DNA from: Dehalococcoidales bacterium
Lineage (GTDB): Bacteria > Chloroflexota > Dehalococcoidia > Dehalococcoidales > UBA5760
Direction of reading: 5' to 3'
DNA: 13,534 nucleotides
Assembly: GCA_016931015.1 (NCBI GenBank)
Contig: JAFGFP010000018.1
Span: 1 to 13,534 of the forward strand
Shown: in pieces, positions 5,801 to 13,534 of the stretch
Layout: each line of letters begins with the position of its first letter
Position numbering within the stretch: the stretch's first letter is position 1
Program-made: the position numbers and the translations under genes
The notes under the pieces: generated by a model
Databases searched by the model: none
What the model was told of the DNA's origin: nothing
What the model saw: only the letters and a program-made list of their open reading frames with translations

Positions 5801-8641
5801 TCAGTCGTTTACCAGTAAGGCCACGGGAAAGATACCCAGCACATCGGAAAGCGGCAGTACTCTTTTCCCAGCGGTGGATACCTTCAGGCTCTCACCGGTA
5901 AAAACGTTGCGCCAATTCTCCGGGGCTCCATCAGGCAAAAGCAAGAGGTCATCACCCCAGACACGCGAGTCTAATGGAAGAGAACGAGCGCAATCCAGTT
6001 TGCTAAAAAACCTTGGAGCTAACACCAAAGCCCAGTTTTTCTTGAGTCGCCGGGCAAAAGCACATACCTCCCCGATTTGCCCCTTTATCTCAAGGGGTAA
6101 GTAGTCGCCATCCCTAAACAAGGTCGAGTTATCCCGTCGGAAACCCAATATCTTATATGTCGTATACATCTTGAGCCGGCCATCCCGCCAGCTATCCTGC
6201 AGCTCCCGAACTAGAGCCGTCAACCCACTCGCTTCCTTACCTATTAGCTCGTTCAAAAGCTTCACTCTTTTTTCGAAATCTACCGGTCGCCGGTTGTCCG
6301 GGTCTACCAGGCTGAAGTCCCATAATTCCGTACCCTGATAGAAATCGGGCACACCAGGGCAGGTGACCTTGAGCAATACCTGAGCCAGCGAGTTGAGCAT
6401 CCCGTAATAGGCTATCTTCCGGGTAAAGGGGAGCCAGCCTCTCAGAAATTTATTTCCCTTAAAGTCCTCTAAAATAGACTCCAGGAACATGACCAGGGCC
6501 GACTCGTAGTCTAGACTGGGTGACAGCCAGTTAGAGTAAACCTTAGCCTCTCTTACCGCTTTTACCAGATAGGCCTTTAGCCGCTCCCTAAATTCGGGTA
6601 CTTCCTCCTCATAAAGAGGCCAGGCACCGATTAGTGTCTGGTAGACAAGCATCTCGATATCCGGTTCGGGAACCAAAGCCTCATTCACCTTGGTCTTTTT
6701 AGGTGCATTCCACTTGCGCCACTGAGAGAGATGTGCCTCCCATTCCTCGGGAATCTCGGAGAGCACATTGATTCTGGCCCTGACATCCTGGCTCCGCTTG
6801 GTATCATGGGTCGAGGTGGCATTCATGGTATGGGGCCAGCGCTCAAGCCGCGCCAGGTTTAGCCGATGAAAATCGTCAACCGACAAGCCTCTGGCGCCGG
6901 GGGCGCCGCCAACCTCGTTCAGAGAGAGCAGGCGGCTGTAGCCATACAGGGCAGTATCCTCGAACCCCTTGGCCATGATTGCCCCGGTCAACTGCTGCCA
7001 CCGCAGAACAAAGCCAAGCCAGGTTTCCTTATGTTCGGTAGTTATGCGGTGTGGAAAGTCCAGTGTGAGGATACGCTGTAAGAAGTCGAGGGCAGTGATG
7101 TTTATATTCGGACGTCCTTTGACTCCGGATAAGGCCTGTTCCAGGTATCCATTGTCGCGTGGGGATACCTGGAAGGTGCGGGTATAGGTACGGTAAACGG
7201 GGAGACAGGCCGTCAACTCACCGATGGCCTTCGCCAGTTCTTCGATTGAGAGCTCGTCCGTCCCCTCTTCCCGGCGGGCCAGTGCAGCCAGATGCCGCCC
7301 CAGCGCTCGTATTTCACCGGGGAACAGCTCCGCGATGACCTGTTTCTTTTTCTCATAGACGACATCGCTAAAGGCCGCCGTTGAACCGGTAAAGCGGCGG
7401 TAAATCTCGTCCAGAGCATTCGCCCCTTTGCTATCCACAAACAGGGCATTCAAAGTGTTGGTAAAGTCGTAGCCGGTAGTGCCCGAGACCGGCCAGTCCG
7501 GTGGTAAATCTTCGTTGCGGGAGAGAATCTTCTCCACCACGACGTAAAAGCGGCGGAGTCCGCCGGCTTCTCCCACCTCTGATGCGATATGCCGCTGCAG
7601 GCGGGAGAGATACTGCCCCGGGTCACGGAGGCCGTCGATGTGGTCGATGCGCAGGCCGGTGACCTTATCTTCCCGGACTAAGCTCAGGATAAGAGCATGA
7701 CTGGCCTGAAACACGTCTGCCTCCTCGACCCGGAGGCCAACCAGGTCGCTAATATCAAAAAAGCGCCGGTAATTAAGCTGTTCCCTCGCCGTTTGCCAAA
7801 AACCGAGCCGGTAAGCCTGTTCCTCCAGCAGGTTGTTCATTAGCTCAAAGCTCTTCGGCCTACCTCGGCGGCCATTAAAGAGGGCGATATTACCCAGCAG
7901 CCAGGCCTTTACCTGGGGTGCTCTGCTAACGAGCCGGAATGTTTCCTTAGCCTCACGTCGCTCGCGGTATATCCGGCTGGCTTCCTGTGGGTCCGGAGTG
8001 AAGCACGGGGTCAGGTGCTCCAGGGTATTTATCAACCTGAATACTTGCTCAAGGTCGGAGCGGCTGGAGCCCAGCGCCGTTCCCAAGGCATCCAGACGGT
8101 GGTCGAGTACTAAGCGGTATGACCTGACGTCCAGCGGTAACTCATAGTCTTGATACCGGACGAAGAGCCCGGCTCCGTCCAGTATCAGGCTGAACTGTCC
8201 GCTCTCCAGTGCCTGCCGGTAGGGGCAATCCAGAACAGTCAGCAGAACCTTGTTGTCGGCGGCAGCCCAGTCGATGTCAAAAAAGGCGGCGTAAGGCGAG
8301 CACCGGCCGTTTTCCAGGATATCCGACCACCACGGATTCTCCGGGTTGGCTGCCATGTGATTGGGGACGATGTCAAGAAGCAACCCCATCCCGTGCTCCT
8401 TAAGTTCTCGGGACAAAGCATCGAAATCCGCCTCATTACCGAGTTCTGGATTGAGGCGTGACGGGTCAACCACATCGTAACCATGTGTACTGCCCCGGCG
8501 TGCTTTGAGGACAGGAGAAGCATAAAGGTCGGATATACCGAGCCGGTGGAGATAAGGCACCAGCTTGCGCGCGTCTTCAAAGCGAAGCTGCCGGTTGAGC
8601 TGGACCCTATAGGTAGCCACGGGTATTCGTCGGTCGAACAT
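5801..8641 (-). CDS. treY: Malto-oligosyltrehalose synthase (GH13)
   Basis: TreY isomerises the terminal alpha-1,4 bond at the reducing end of a malto-oligosaccharide to the alpha,alpha-1,1 bond of trehalose. The N-terminus carries the family hallmark (ATYRVQLNRQLRF, then SPVLKARRGSTHGYDVVD). GH13 region I is DIVPNHM (90-96). The likely nucleophile is Asp333 in LRIDHIDG, the acid/base Glu370 in VVVEKI, and the third carboxylate Asp613 in STHDTKRSQD. The long insertion between Glu370 and Asp613 is typical of TreY. CPGVPDFYQGTE (761-772) is also conserved. At 946 residues it is on the long side for the family, where 720-950 is common. The ATG directly follows the TAA of the GH57 gene (TAAATG), with AAGGG (8650-8654) 8 nt upstream inside that gene, so translation is probably coupled. 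It is the last gene of the operon. Confidence 0.95.
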   Translation of the reverse strand: MFDRRIPVATYRVQLNRQLRFEDARKLVPYLHRLGISDLYASPVLKARRGSTHGYDVVDPSRLNPELGNEADFDALSRELKEHGMGLLLDIVPNHMAANPENPWWSDILENGRCSPYAAFFDIDWAAADNKVLLTVLDCPYRQALESGQFSLILDGAGLFVRYQDYELPLDVRSYRLVLDHRLDALGTALGSSRSDLEQVFRLINTLEHLTPCFTPDPQEASRIYRERREAKETFRLVSRAPQVKAWLLGNIALFNGRRGRPKSFELMNNLLEEQAYRLGFWQTAREQLNYRRFFDISDLVGLRVEEADVFQASHALILSLVREDKVTGLRIDHIDGLRDPGQYLSRLQRHIASEVGEAGGLRRFYVVVEKILSRNEDLPPDWPVSGTTGYDFTNTLNALFVDSKGANALDEIYRRFTGSTAAFSDVVYEKKKQVIAELFPGEIRALGRHLAALARREEGTDELSIEELAKAIGELTACLPVYRTYTRTFQVSPRDNGYLEQALSGVKGRPNINITALDFLQRILTLDFPHRITTEHKETWLGFVLRWQQLTGAIMAKGFEDTALYGYSRLLSLNEVGGAPGARGLSVDDFHRLNLARLERWPHTMNATSTHDTKRSQDVRARINVLSEIPEEWEAHLSQWRKWNAPKKTKVNEALVPEPDIEMLVYQTLIGAWPLYEEEVPEFRERLKAYLVKAVREAKVYSNWLSPSLDYESALVMFLESILEDFKGNKFLRGWLPFTRKIAYYGMLNSLAQVLLKVTCPGVPDFYQGTELWDFSLVDPDNRRPVDFEKRVKLLNELIGKEASGLTALVRELQDSWRDGRLKMYTTYKILGFRRDNSTLFRDGDYLPLEIKGQIGEVCAFARRLKKNWALVLAPRFFSKLDCARSLPLDSRVWGDDLLLLPDGAPENWRNVFTGESLKVSTAGKRVLPLSDVLGIFPVALLVND

Positions 8642-11068
8642 TTAGCCAACCCTTATCGAGAGTTGTTGCCCCAAAGAGACGAACAGTCCGAGCCATTCTC
8701 TAGCGACCTCGTTCCCTTGCTGTGCCCGGCTCTGGAATTCAGAGTAGCTGGATTTAAGCAGTCCGTGGTAGAGGTTCTGCACCCGCCACAGGTCAACCGG
8801 GAACGGTAACCTGGGCAACATCTCGGCAGCGGCGAGCAAGTGCTTGAGAAAGTCAGTGTCCTCGGGATTGGCGACTAATCTGGCCGTCATTCTCTCCAGG
8901 GTCTGTTGTAGAAGGTAGCTCAGCCCCTCGGCATCAAGCTCTACCTGCCAGGTCTGCGTCTCATCCAACACGCTCTTCAAACGCTCCAGGTCCAGGGTAT
9001 CGCTGTTAACCACCTTACGCAGCTCGCTATTCAGGATGAACTCGGCCGCCGAGTGGAAGCTCTTGGGAACAGGGTTACCCAGCTCGGAGAGAAAACGCAT
9101 CGGCGGGTAGTGGTGCTCGTAAAGCTGCTGGTAGGCGGCTTCAATCTCGGACAGGGCAGCTTGAAGGATGCTGTCCAGCACCTTACGCTGCTCGTCGTGG
9201 AAAAGGTCCTTAATGGAGTAGGTGGAAGTGCCGAAGTGCTTGTCCAGGAGCCGGATGACCTCGGGAAAGTCGGCGCTGGAGAAGGTCTGGCTGAGCTGCT
9301 GGAGCATCGCCTGATAGGCTTCCTGGCTCTGGTAGGCACGTACCCCGGCGTTCACATTGTGGTCTCCGAAGTGTAGAACTCCGAAGCTCAAGACGCTCGA
9401 TTCTCTGGTGACGGCAGAGATAACCCTGGCTCGTCCCAGCGCCAGCTTCGGCTTACCGGCGGTAAAGGTCTGATAGTCCTCCAGGCCAATATGGTAGCAG
9501 TAAATCTCAGCCTGCTCACCGTATTCTTCGAACAGGGAACTTACCGCAAAATGAGCGGCGACCTTGGTCAGGTCAACTATGGCCGGTTTCACGAACCGTT
9601 CGTAGATACGGTGCCCGTCGCCGTGCTCCCGGATGTTACTCTTGGCCGGCTCCAGGCGTTCCAGAAAGTTACGCTCGATGTCATCGCCGAAGAGCTCCTG
9701 CGCCAGCTGCACCGCCCGCCCGGCATACTGGATAACCTGCACCGTTTCAATGCCGGACAGCTCGTCGAAGAACCAGCCGCAACTGGTATACATGAGCATG
9801 GCATGGCGCTCGAGTTCTAGCAGTTTAAGCACGGTTACGACTTCCGGTTCATTTAACTCACGGGTAGCGTGCCGTTTTAAGAACTCCCGGACATTCTCCG
9901 GCGAACGGTCGAGGATTACCTCAATATAGTCATCACGGGCGGCCCAAGGGTCTCTCAAGAATTCCTGGGCCCTCTCCTGGTAGTGGGGGGCCAGGCTGTC
10001 GCGCAGCCAGTCGAATGCCTCCCGGAGCGGTGTCCGCCATGATTGATTCCACTTCGGATTTCTCCCGGCGTTACAGCCGCAGTCGCTCCGCCACCGTTCA
10101 ATCCCGTGAGAACAGCTCCAGGAGGTCTGCTCGTTAATCTCAACTTCATAGGTGGGCGGGTGTTTCTCCAGGTATTCCCCGTAGTTGGTAATCTGCGCCA
10201 GGCCGTCGCTCTCGATATGGTGGAGAGCGTAAGCCAGCGCCATGTCCCCGAAGCGGTGATGGTGGCCGTAGGTTTCCCCGTCAGTGGCTATGTGGACAAG
10301 CTGAGGCCAGGCCGGCTCCTTGGAGAAGACGTCAGCGAGGCGGTGTGCAAAATTATCACCGCTGGCTAGCAGGTCTTCAAAGGCGACCTGACGTGAAATC
10401 GGCCCGTCGTAGAAAAAGAGGTTCAAGCTGCGGCCCGAGGGCAGCCTAATCTCATAAGCCTTGGTGGAGTCGATAGCGGCGTCAGCCACATCCAGCCAGG
10501 TATCACTGCCAATCTGGCGTACTCGCCGGGCTTGATGCGGGGCCAGGATGGTGAACCGAATCCCCATCTCCGCCAGGATGTCCAGCGTCTCGAGGTCGAC
10601 GGCGGTTTCCGGGAGCCACATCCCCTCCGGTTTCCGCTGGAAACGATGTTCGAAGTCGCGTATCCCCCAGAGCACCTGGGTGTACTTGTCCCGGCGGTTA
10701 GCCAGGGGCATAATCATGTGGTTATAAGCCTGGGCTATGGCCGAGCCGTGCCCCGAAAAAGCTGCCTGGCTCTCCCCGTCGGCGGCGATAACGGCCTGAT
10801 AGACATCGGGGGCTTTTACCTCCAGCCAGGCAAGCAGAGTCGGCCCGAAGTTAAAGCTGATTTTGGCGTAGTTATTGGCTATCTCGGTGATGCAGCCCTC
10901 GCTGTCCAGAATGCGCGAGGCTGCGTTCGGGGCGTAGCACTCGGCGCTGACCCTTTCGTTCCAGTCGTGGTAGGGATAGGCCGAGTCCTGCATCTCGATG
11001 GACTCCAGCCAGGCATTCTCGCGAGGCGGCTGGTAGAAGTGGCCGTGAATACAAATGTAGCGCTCCAT
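8642..11068 (-). CDS. GH57 family glycosidase with DUF3536 region
   Basis: This 808-residue protein has the glycoside hydrolase family 57 catalytic fold at its N-terminus. The HxxxxQP-type motif is HGHFYQPPREN (8-18). The likely nucleophile is Glu154 in GMWLPETAVD and the acid/base is Asp263 in HIATDGETYGHHHRFGD. A segment with three cysteines (TSWSCSHGIERWRSDCGC, Cys319, Cys330, Cys332) follows the catalytic region and may bind metal. About residues 360-808 match the helical DUF3536-type tail that goes with this subgroup. GH57 includes alpha-amylases, branching enzymes, 4-alpha-glucanotransferases and amylopullulanases, and the specificity of this subgroup is not established. No signal peptide is seen, so it is cytoplasmic. 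Its place between treZ and treY suggests action on glycogen or maltodextrin in the trehalose pathway. The ATG directly follows the treZ TAG. Confidence 0.9.
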   Translation of the reverse strand: MERYICIHGHFYQPPRENAWLESIEMQDSAYPYHDWNERVSAECYAPNAASRILDSEGCITEIANNYAKISFNFGPTLLAWLEVKAPDVYQAVIAADGESQAAFSGHGSAIAQAYNHMIMPLANRRDKYTQVLWGIRDFEHRFQRKPEGMWLPETAVDLETLDILAEMGIRFTILAPHQARRVRQIGSDTWLDVADAAIDSTKAYEIRLPSGRSLNLFFYDGPISRQVAFEDLLASGDNFAHRLADVFSKEPAWPQLVHIATDGETYGHHHRFGDMALAYALHHIESDGLAQITNYGEYLEKHPPTYEVEINEQTSWSCSHGIERWRSDCGCNAGRNPKWNQSWRTPLREAFDWLRDSLAPHYQERAQEFLRDPWAARDDYIEVILDRSPENVREFLKRHATRELNEPEVVTVLKLLELERHAMLMYTSCGWFFDELSGIETVQVIQYAGRAVQLAQELFGDDIERNFLERLEPAKSNIREHGDGHRIYERFVKPAIVDLTKVAAHFAVSSLFEEYGEQAEIYCYHIGLEDYQTFTAGKPKLALGRARVISAVTRESSVLSFGVLHFGDHNVNAGVRAYQSQEAYQAMLQQLSQTFSSADFPEVIRLLDKHFGTSTYSIKDLFHDEQRKVLDSILQAALSEIEAAYQQLYEHHYPPMRFLSELGNPVPKSFHSAAEFILNSELRKVVNSDTLDLERLKSVLDETQTWQVELDAEGLSYLLQQTLERMTARLVANPEDTDFLKHLLAAAEMLPRLPFPVDLWRVQNLYHGLLKSSYSEFQSRAQQGNEVAREWLGLFVSLGQQLSIRVG

Positions 11069-11081
11069 CTAAGCCTCCTTT
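11069..11081 (-). promoter_or_regulatory. Strong Shine-Dalgarno inside the treZ end, driving the GH57 gene
   Basis: On the minus strand AAAGGAGG (11074-11081) is an essentially perfect anti-16S match. It is followed by CTTAG and then the ATG of the GH57 gene. The same bases encode the last treZ codons (KEA-stop). A ribosome finishing treZ would stop directly on the next start codon. This supports coupled but strong translation of the GH57 protein. Confidence 0.75.
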
Positions 11082-12907
11082 AAGAAAAGAACCAGCGCCC
11101 GGGGAGGCAGGTTAATCGTAACTCCCCCCCCTGTGTCAAGTTGTTTTGGGACGGTGCTTCCCTCTCCCCACCAGCGCTTCTCCGCCGAATCCAGTCTTTT
11201 GTGCCAGCGTCCCGCTGGTATCGGGATGGTGACTGAGCCCTGATCCTGGCTGAAATTAAAAACCAGGGCAGTCTGGCTAGTTTCGCTCCAGCGATTAATC
11301 AGGAGGAGTCTATTATTAAATTCGTTTACCGCCATAGCATCCTTGCCGAGACGGGTCAGGGCCGGGGTCTCCTTACGGAGCCGAATCAGCTCTTGATAGA
11401 ACTCTAGTAAGATGTGATGCCGTCCTTCCCCGCGCAACCTGTGATTAAGCTTGGCGCTGAGAAAGGTAGCCTCGCCCTGGGGGTCGGGTATCTCGCCCGG
11501 CCACTCGAACGAGGCAAACTCCTCGCGGCGCCCCCGGCGTACGGCCTCGATAAGGGCCGGCTCCGAGTGGCTGACGAAGTAGGTAAAGGGGGCTTTCTCT
11601 CCGTATTCCTCCCCCATAAACAGCAGCGGCAGGAAGGGTGATAGCAAAACGATGCCGGCCGCCAGCTTCAGCCCCTCGAAGGGGACGAGCTGGCTCAGGC
11701 GCTCACCCTGCACACGGTTGCCCACCTGGTCGTGGTTCTGGGCGAAGACCACGAAGCGATGGGCAGGAATGTCCCCGGAGGCAACCCCGTGCCTTCGCTG
11801 GCGATATTGCGAATACTGGCCGGAATAGACGAAACCCTCCCGAAATGCCTTAACCAGGTGCTCAAGCCCATCGAAGTCCTGATAGTAGCCGTTTCGCTCA
11901 CCGGTGAGCAGCACGTGCAGGGCATGGTGAAAGTCATCGTTCCACTGGGCATCCAGGCCGTAGCCCCCCCGCTCCGGCGCCCTGATAAGGCGGGCGTCGT
12001 TGGCGGCGCTCTCGCCGATGAGATAAGCCCGGCGTTTCAGCTTCTTTGCCTGCTCGTGAAACCTTAGCGCCAGTTCCTCTATAAAGGGGTAGGCTGAGAT
12101 ATCCAGTATGGCGTGAAGCGCATCGAGCCGCAGGGCGTCAATATGAAACTCGGTGAGCCAGTAGACGGCGTTTTCGATGAAAAAGCGGCGCACCTCGTCG
12201 CTGTGCGGGCCGTCGAAGTTGAGGGCGGCTCCCCAGGGGGTCTGGTAGCGCTCGGTGAAATAGGGGCCGAAGTCAGCGACGTAATTTCCCTCCGGGCCCA
12301 GGTGGTTATAGACTACGTCTAGAATTACCGCTAGCCCCCCCCGGTGGCAGGCATTAACCAGGCGCTTCAGTCCCTGCGGCCCGCCGTAGGAGTTCTGAAC
12401 GGCGAACGGGAATACGCCGTCGTATCCCCAGTTGCGGTTCCCGGGAAACTGGGCGACCGGCATCAGTTCTAAAGCGGTAACGCCTAAATCTCTGAGCTCG
12501 CTAAGATAGGGAATAATAGCCTCAAAGGTGCCTTCTTCGGTAAAGGTGCCCGCATGCAGCTCGTAGATAATATATTCCTCCAGGGGCAGCCCGGACCATC
12601 CCCGGTCACCCCACGGGAAAATGGGGTCTATTACCTCCGATGGCCCGTGAACGCCAGCAGGCTGAAACCGTGATGCCGGGTCGGGGCGGTCTCTTTCCGA
12701 GTCCAGGCGGTAAAAATAGCGGTAGCCCGGCTCCACTCCCTCGATGGTCGCCTCGTGGTAGCCACAACTATCCCTGGTTAAAGGGAATACTTGCTCTTGG
12801 GGCAAGACGAGGTGCACGTCTACCTTCTGGGCTAGAGGGGCCCACACCAGGAAGTGGCAGCGGCTGTCGCCAAGATATGTCGCCCCCAAACGGCTTCCCG
12901 TGTTCAC
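11069..12907 (-). CDS. treZ: Malto-oligosyltrehalose trehalohydrolase (GH13)
   Basis: TreZ hydrolyses the alpha-1,4 bond next to the trehalosyl end made by TreY and releases free trehalose. The 612-residue length is normal. An N-terminal beta domain (about 1-100, CHFLVWAPLAQKVDV) precedes the GH13 barrel. Region I is DVVYNHLGPEGNY (197-209). The nucleophile is Asp262 in IDALRLDALHAI, the acid/base Glu299 in LIGESAAND, and the third Asp is Asp393 in AQNHDQVGNR. The segment LNFDGPHSDEVRRF (229-242) is characteristic of TreZ rather than branching enzyme. The start is GTG (12905-12907), which overlaps the glgB stop by 4 nt (GTGA); CGGAG lies 9 nt upstream. The conserved LGATYL begins only a few residues in, which supports this start. 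The C-terminal beta domain ends at a TAG directly abutting the next ATG. Confidence 0.95.
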   Translation of the reverse strand: MNTGSRLGATYLGDSRCHFLVWAPLAQKVDVHLVLPQEQVFPLTRDSCGYHEATIEGVEPGYRYFYRLDSERDRPDPASRFQPAGVHGPSEVIDPIFPWGDRGWSGLPLEEYIIYELHAGTFTEEGTFEAIIPYLSELRDLGVTALELMPVAQFPGNRNWGYDGVFPFAVQNSYGGPQGLKRLVNACHRGGLAVILDVVYNHLGPEGNYVADFGPYFTERYQTPWGAALNFDGPHSDEVRRFFIENAVYWLTEFHIDALRLDALHAILDISAYPFIEELALRFHEQAKKLKRRAYLIGESAANDARLIRAPERGGYGLDAQWNDDFHHALHVLLTGERNGYYQDFDGLEHLVKAFREGFVYSGQYSQYRQRRHGVASGDIPAHRFVVFAQNHDQVGNRVQGERLSQLVPFEGLKLAAGIVLLSPFLPLLFMGEEYGEKAPFTYFVSHSEPALIEAVRRGRREEFASFEWPGEIPDPQGEATFLSAKLNHRLRGEGRHHILLEFYQELIRLRKETPALTRLGKDAMAVNEFNNRLLLINRWSETSQTALVFNFSQDQGSVTIPIPAGRWHKRLDSAEKRWWGEGSTVPKQLDTGGGVTINLPPRALVLFLKEA

Positions 12908-13534
12908 GCCTTCCGTCTCCGGTTCTTAAAGAATACCACCGCCAGGGGCGGCAGCCTGATTTCTAAGGAGTAGGGGCGGCCGTGTGCCGGAATCTTGCCG
13001 GCTCTTAAGCTCCTCGGGTTATCCTGACCGCTACCTCCGTACTCCGTGGCGTCGCTGTTCAGGAGCTCCTTCCAGAAGCCGCCGCGGGGAACACCCACCC
13101 GGTATCTGGTGTGTGTGGTGGGGGTGAAATTACAGATAACAAGTAATGTGTCATCAGTCGATTTACCCCGGCGTATAAAGCTGATGACGCTCTGCAGGGC
13201 GTCGCTGGCGTCAATCCACTCAAAACCCAGCGGGTCGCAGTCCAGTTCATAGAAAGCCGGCTCCGTCCGGTAGAGCCGGTTGATGGCCTTTACCCACCTC
13301 TGAACCTCGGCGTGCCGCTGGTAATCGAGGAAGTGCCAGTCCAGGCTCCCGTCGTGATTCCATTCTTTCCACTGGCCCAGCTCGGCCCCCATAAAGAGCA
13401 GCTTCTTTCCGGGCTGACTGTACATGTACCCCAGAAGCAATCTGAGATTGGCGAACTTCTGCCAGTCGTCACCGGGCATCTTACCGATGAGCGAGCCCTT
13501 ACCGTGAACCACCTCGTCGTGGGAGAGGGGCAGG
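12904..13534 (-). CDS. glgB: 1,4-alpha-glucan branching enzyme, C-terminal part (runs off the right edge)
   Basis: Only the last 209 residues are in the window; the frame is open through base 13533. GlgB cuts alpha-1,4-glucan chains and re-attaches them by alpha-1,6 bonds during glycogen synthesis. The first visible residues are LPLSHDEVVHGKGSL, the GH13 region IV motif of branching enzymes, with the conserved catalytic-site Asp. KKLLFMGAELGQWKEWNHDGSLDW and the C-terminal beta domain (ending PLAVVFFKNRRRKA) are equally typical. The nucleophile Asp and acid/base Glu lie upstream, outside the window. The gene leads the visible part of the operon, and its promoter must lie beyond the edge. The TGA stop (12904-12906) overlaps the treZ GTG start. 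Confidence 0.95.
   Translation of the reverse strand, partial: LPLSHDEVVHGKGSLIGKMPGDDWQKFANLRLLLGYMYSQPGKKLLFMGAELGQWKEWNHDGSLDWHFLDYQRHAEVQRWVKAINRLYRTEPAFYELDCDPLGFEWIDASDALQSVISFIRRGKSTDDTLLVICNFTPTTHTRYRVGVPRGGFWKELLNSDATEYGGSGQDNPRSLRAGKIPAHGRPYSLEIRLPPLAVVFFKNRRRKA

Noticed and set aside
10532..11083. 183-codon plus-strand open frame opposite the GH57 gene
   Set aside because: The opposite strand encodes the clearly conserved GH57 catalytic motifs; this frame is their shadow.
11896..11909. 14-bp perfect palindrome GCTCACCGGTGAGC in treZ
   Set aside because: About one such palindrome is expected by chance in this length, and it is inside coding sequence.

Overview
The window is a bacterial chromosome segment dominated by storage-glucan and trehalose metabolism. 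Six long genes and two edge fragments fill almost all of it. Start signals are typically bacterial (ATG or GTG with AAGGAG-like Shine-Dalgarno sites), coding DNA is moderately GC-rich, and the main intergenic region is AT-rich with sigma70-type promoters. The mix of tandem Usp protein, compact alpha-glucan phosphorylase, TreY/TreZ and a GH57/DUF3536 protein would suit a Chloroflexota-like bacterium (perhaps Dehalococcoidia). That is a loose guess from gene style, since no rRNA or marker gene is present.

Layout: (1) 2-166 (+) is the 3' end of an unrecognised gene. It converges on (2) a minus-strand pair, an MFS transporter with an unusual alanine-rich C-terminal extension (1240-3300) followed by a tandem-domain universal stress protein (280-1191). 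(3) An AT-rich divergent control region of about 308 bp (3301-3608) carries a near-consensus promoter for the MFS gene, a cluster of ATGAC/TCAG repeats just upstream of it, and a TATAAT box plus Shine-Dalgarno for (4) glgP (3609-5735, +). (5) Converging on glgP is a tightly packed minus-strand operon that enters from the right edge: glgB (3' part only), treZ, a GH57/DUF3536 glycosidase, and treY. Its junctions are GTGA (4-nt overlap), TAGATG and TAAATG (zero gap), so translational coupling is likely.

How the genes fit together: GlgB makes alpha-1,6 branches in glycogen. GlgP removes outer-chain glucose as glucose-1-phosphate. TreY converts the reducing end of a malto-oligosaccharide to a trehalosyl unit and TreZ releases free trehalose. 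The usual third partner, the debranching enzyme TreX, is not in the window. The GH57 gene sits between treZ and treY and may supply or trim linear glucans for the pathway (inference). The Usp/MFS unit next door fits a stress context but is not obviously part of the pathway.

The most unusual items are the MFS-repeat fusion, a perfect 12-bp stem / 4-nt loop inverted repeat inside the MFS coding sequence, the operator-like repeat cluster at the divergent promoter, and the GH57 gene inside the trehalose operon. No RNA genes, CRISPR arrays, insertion sequences or phage genes were seen.
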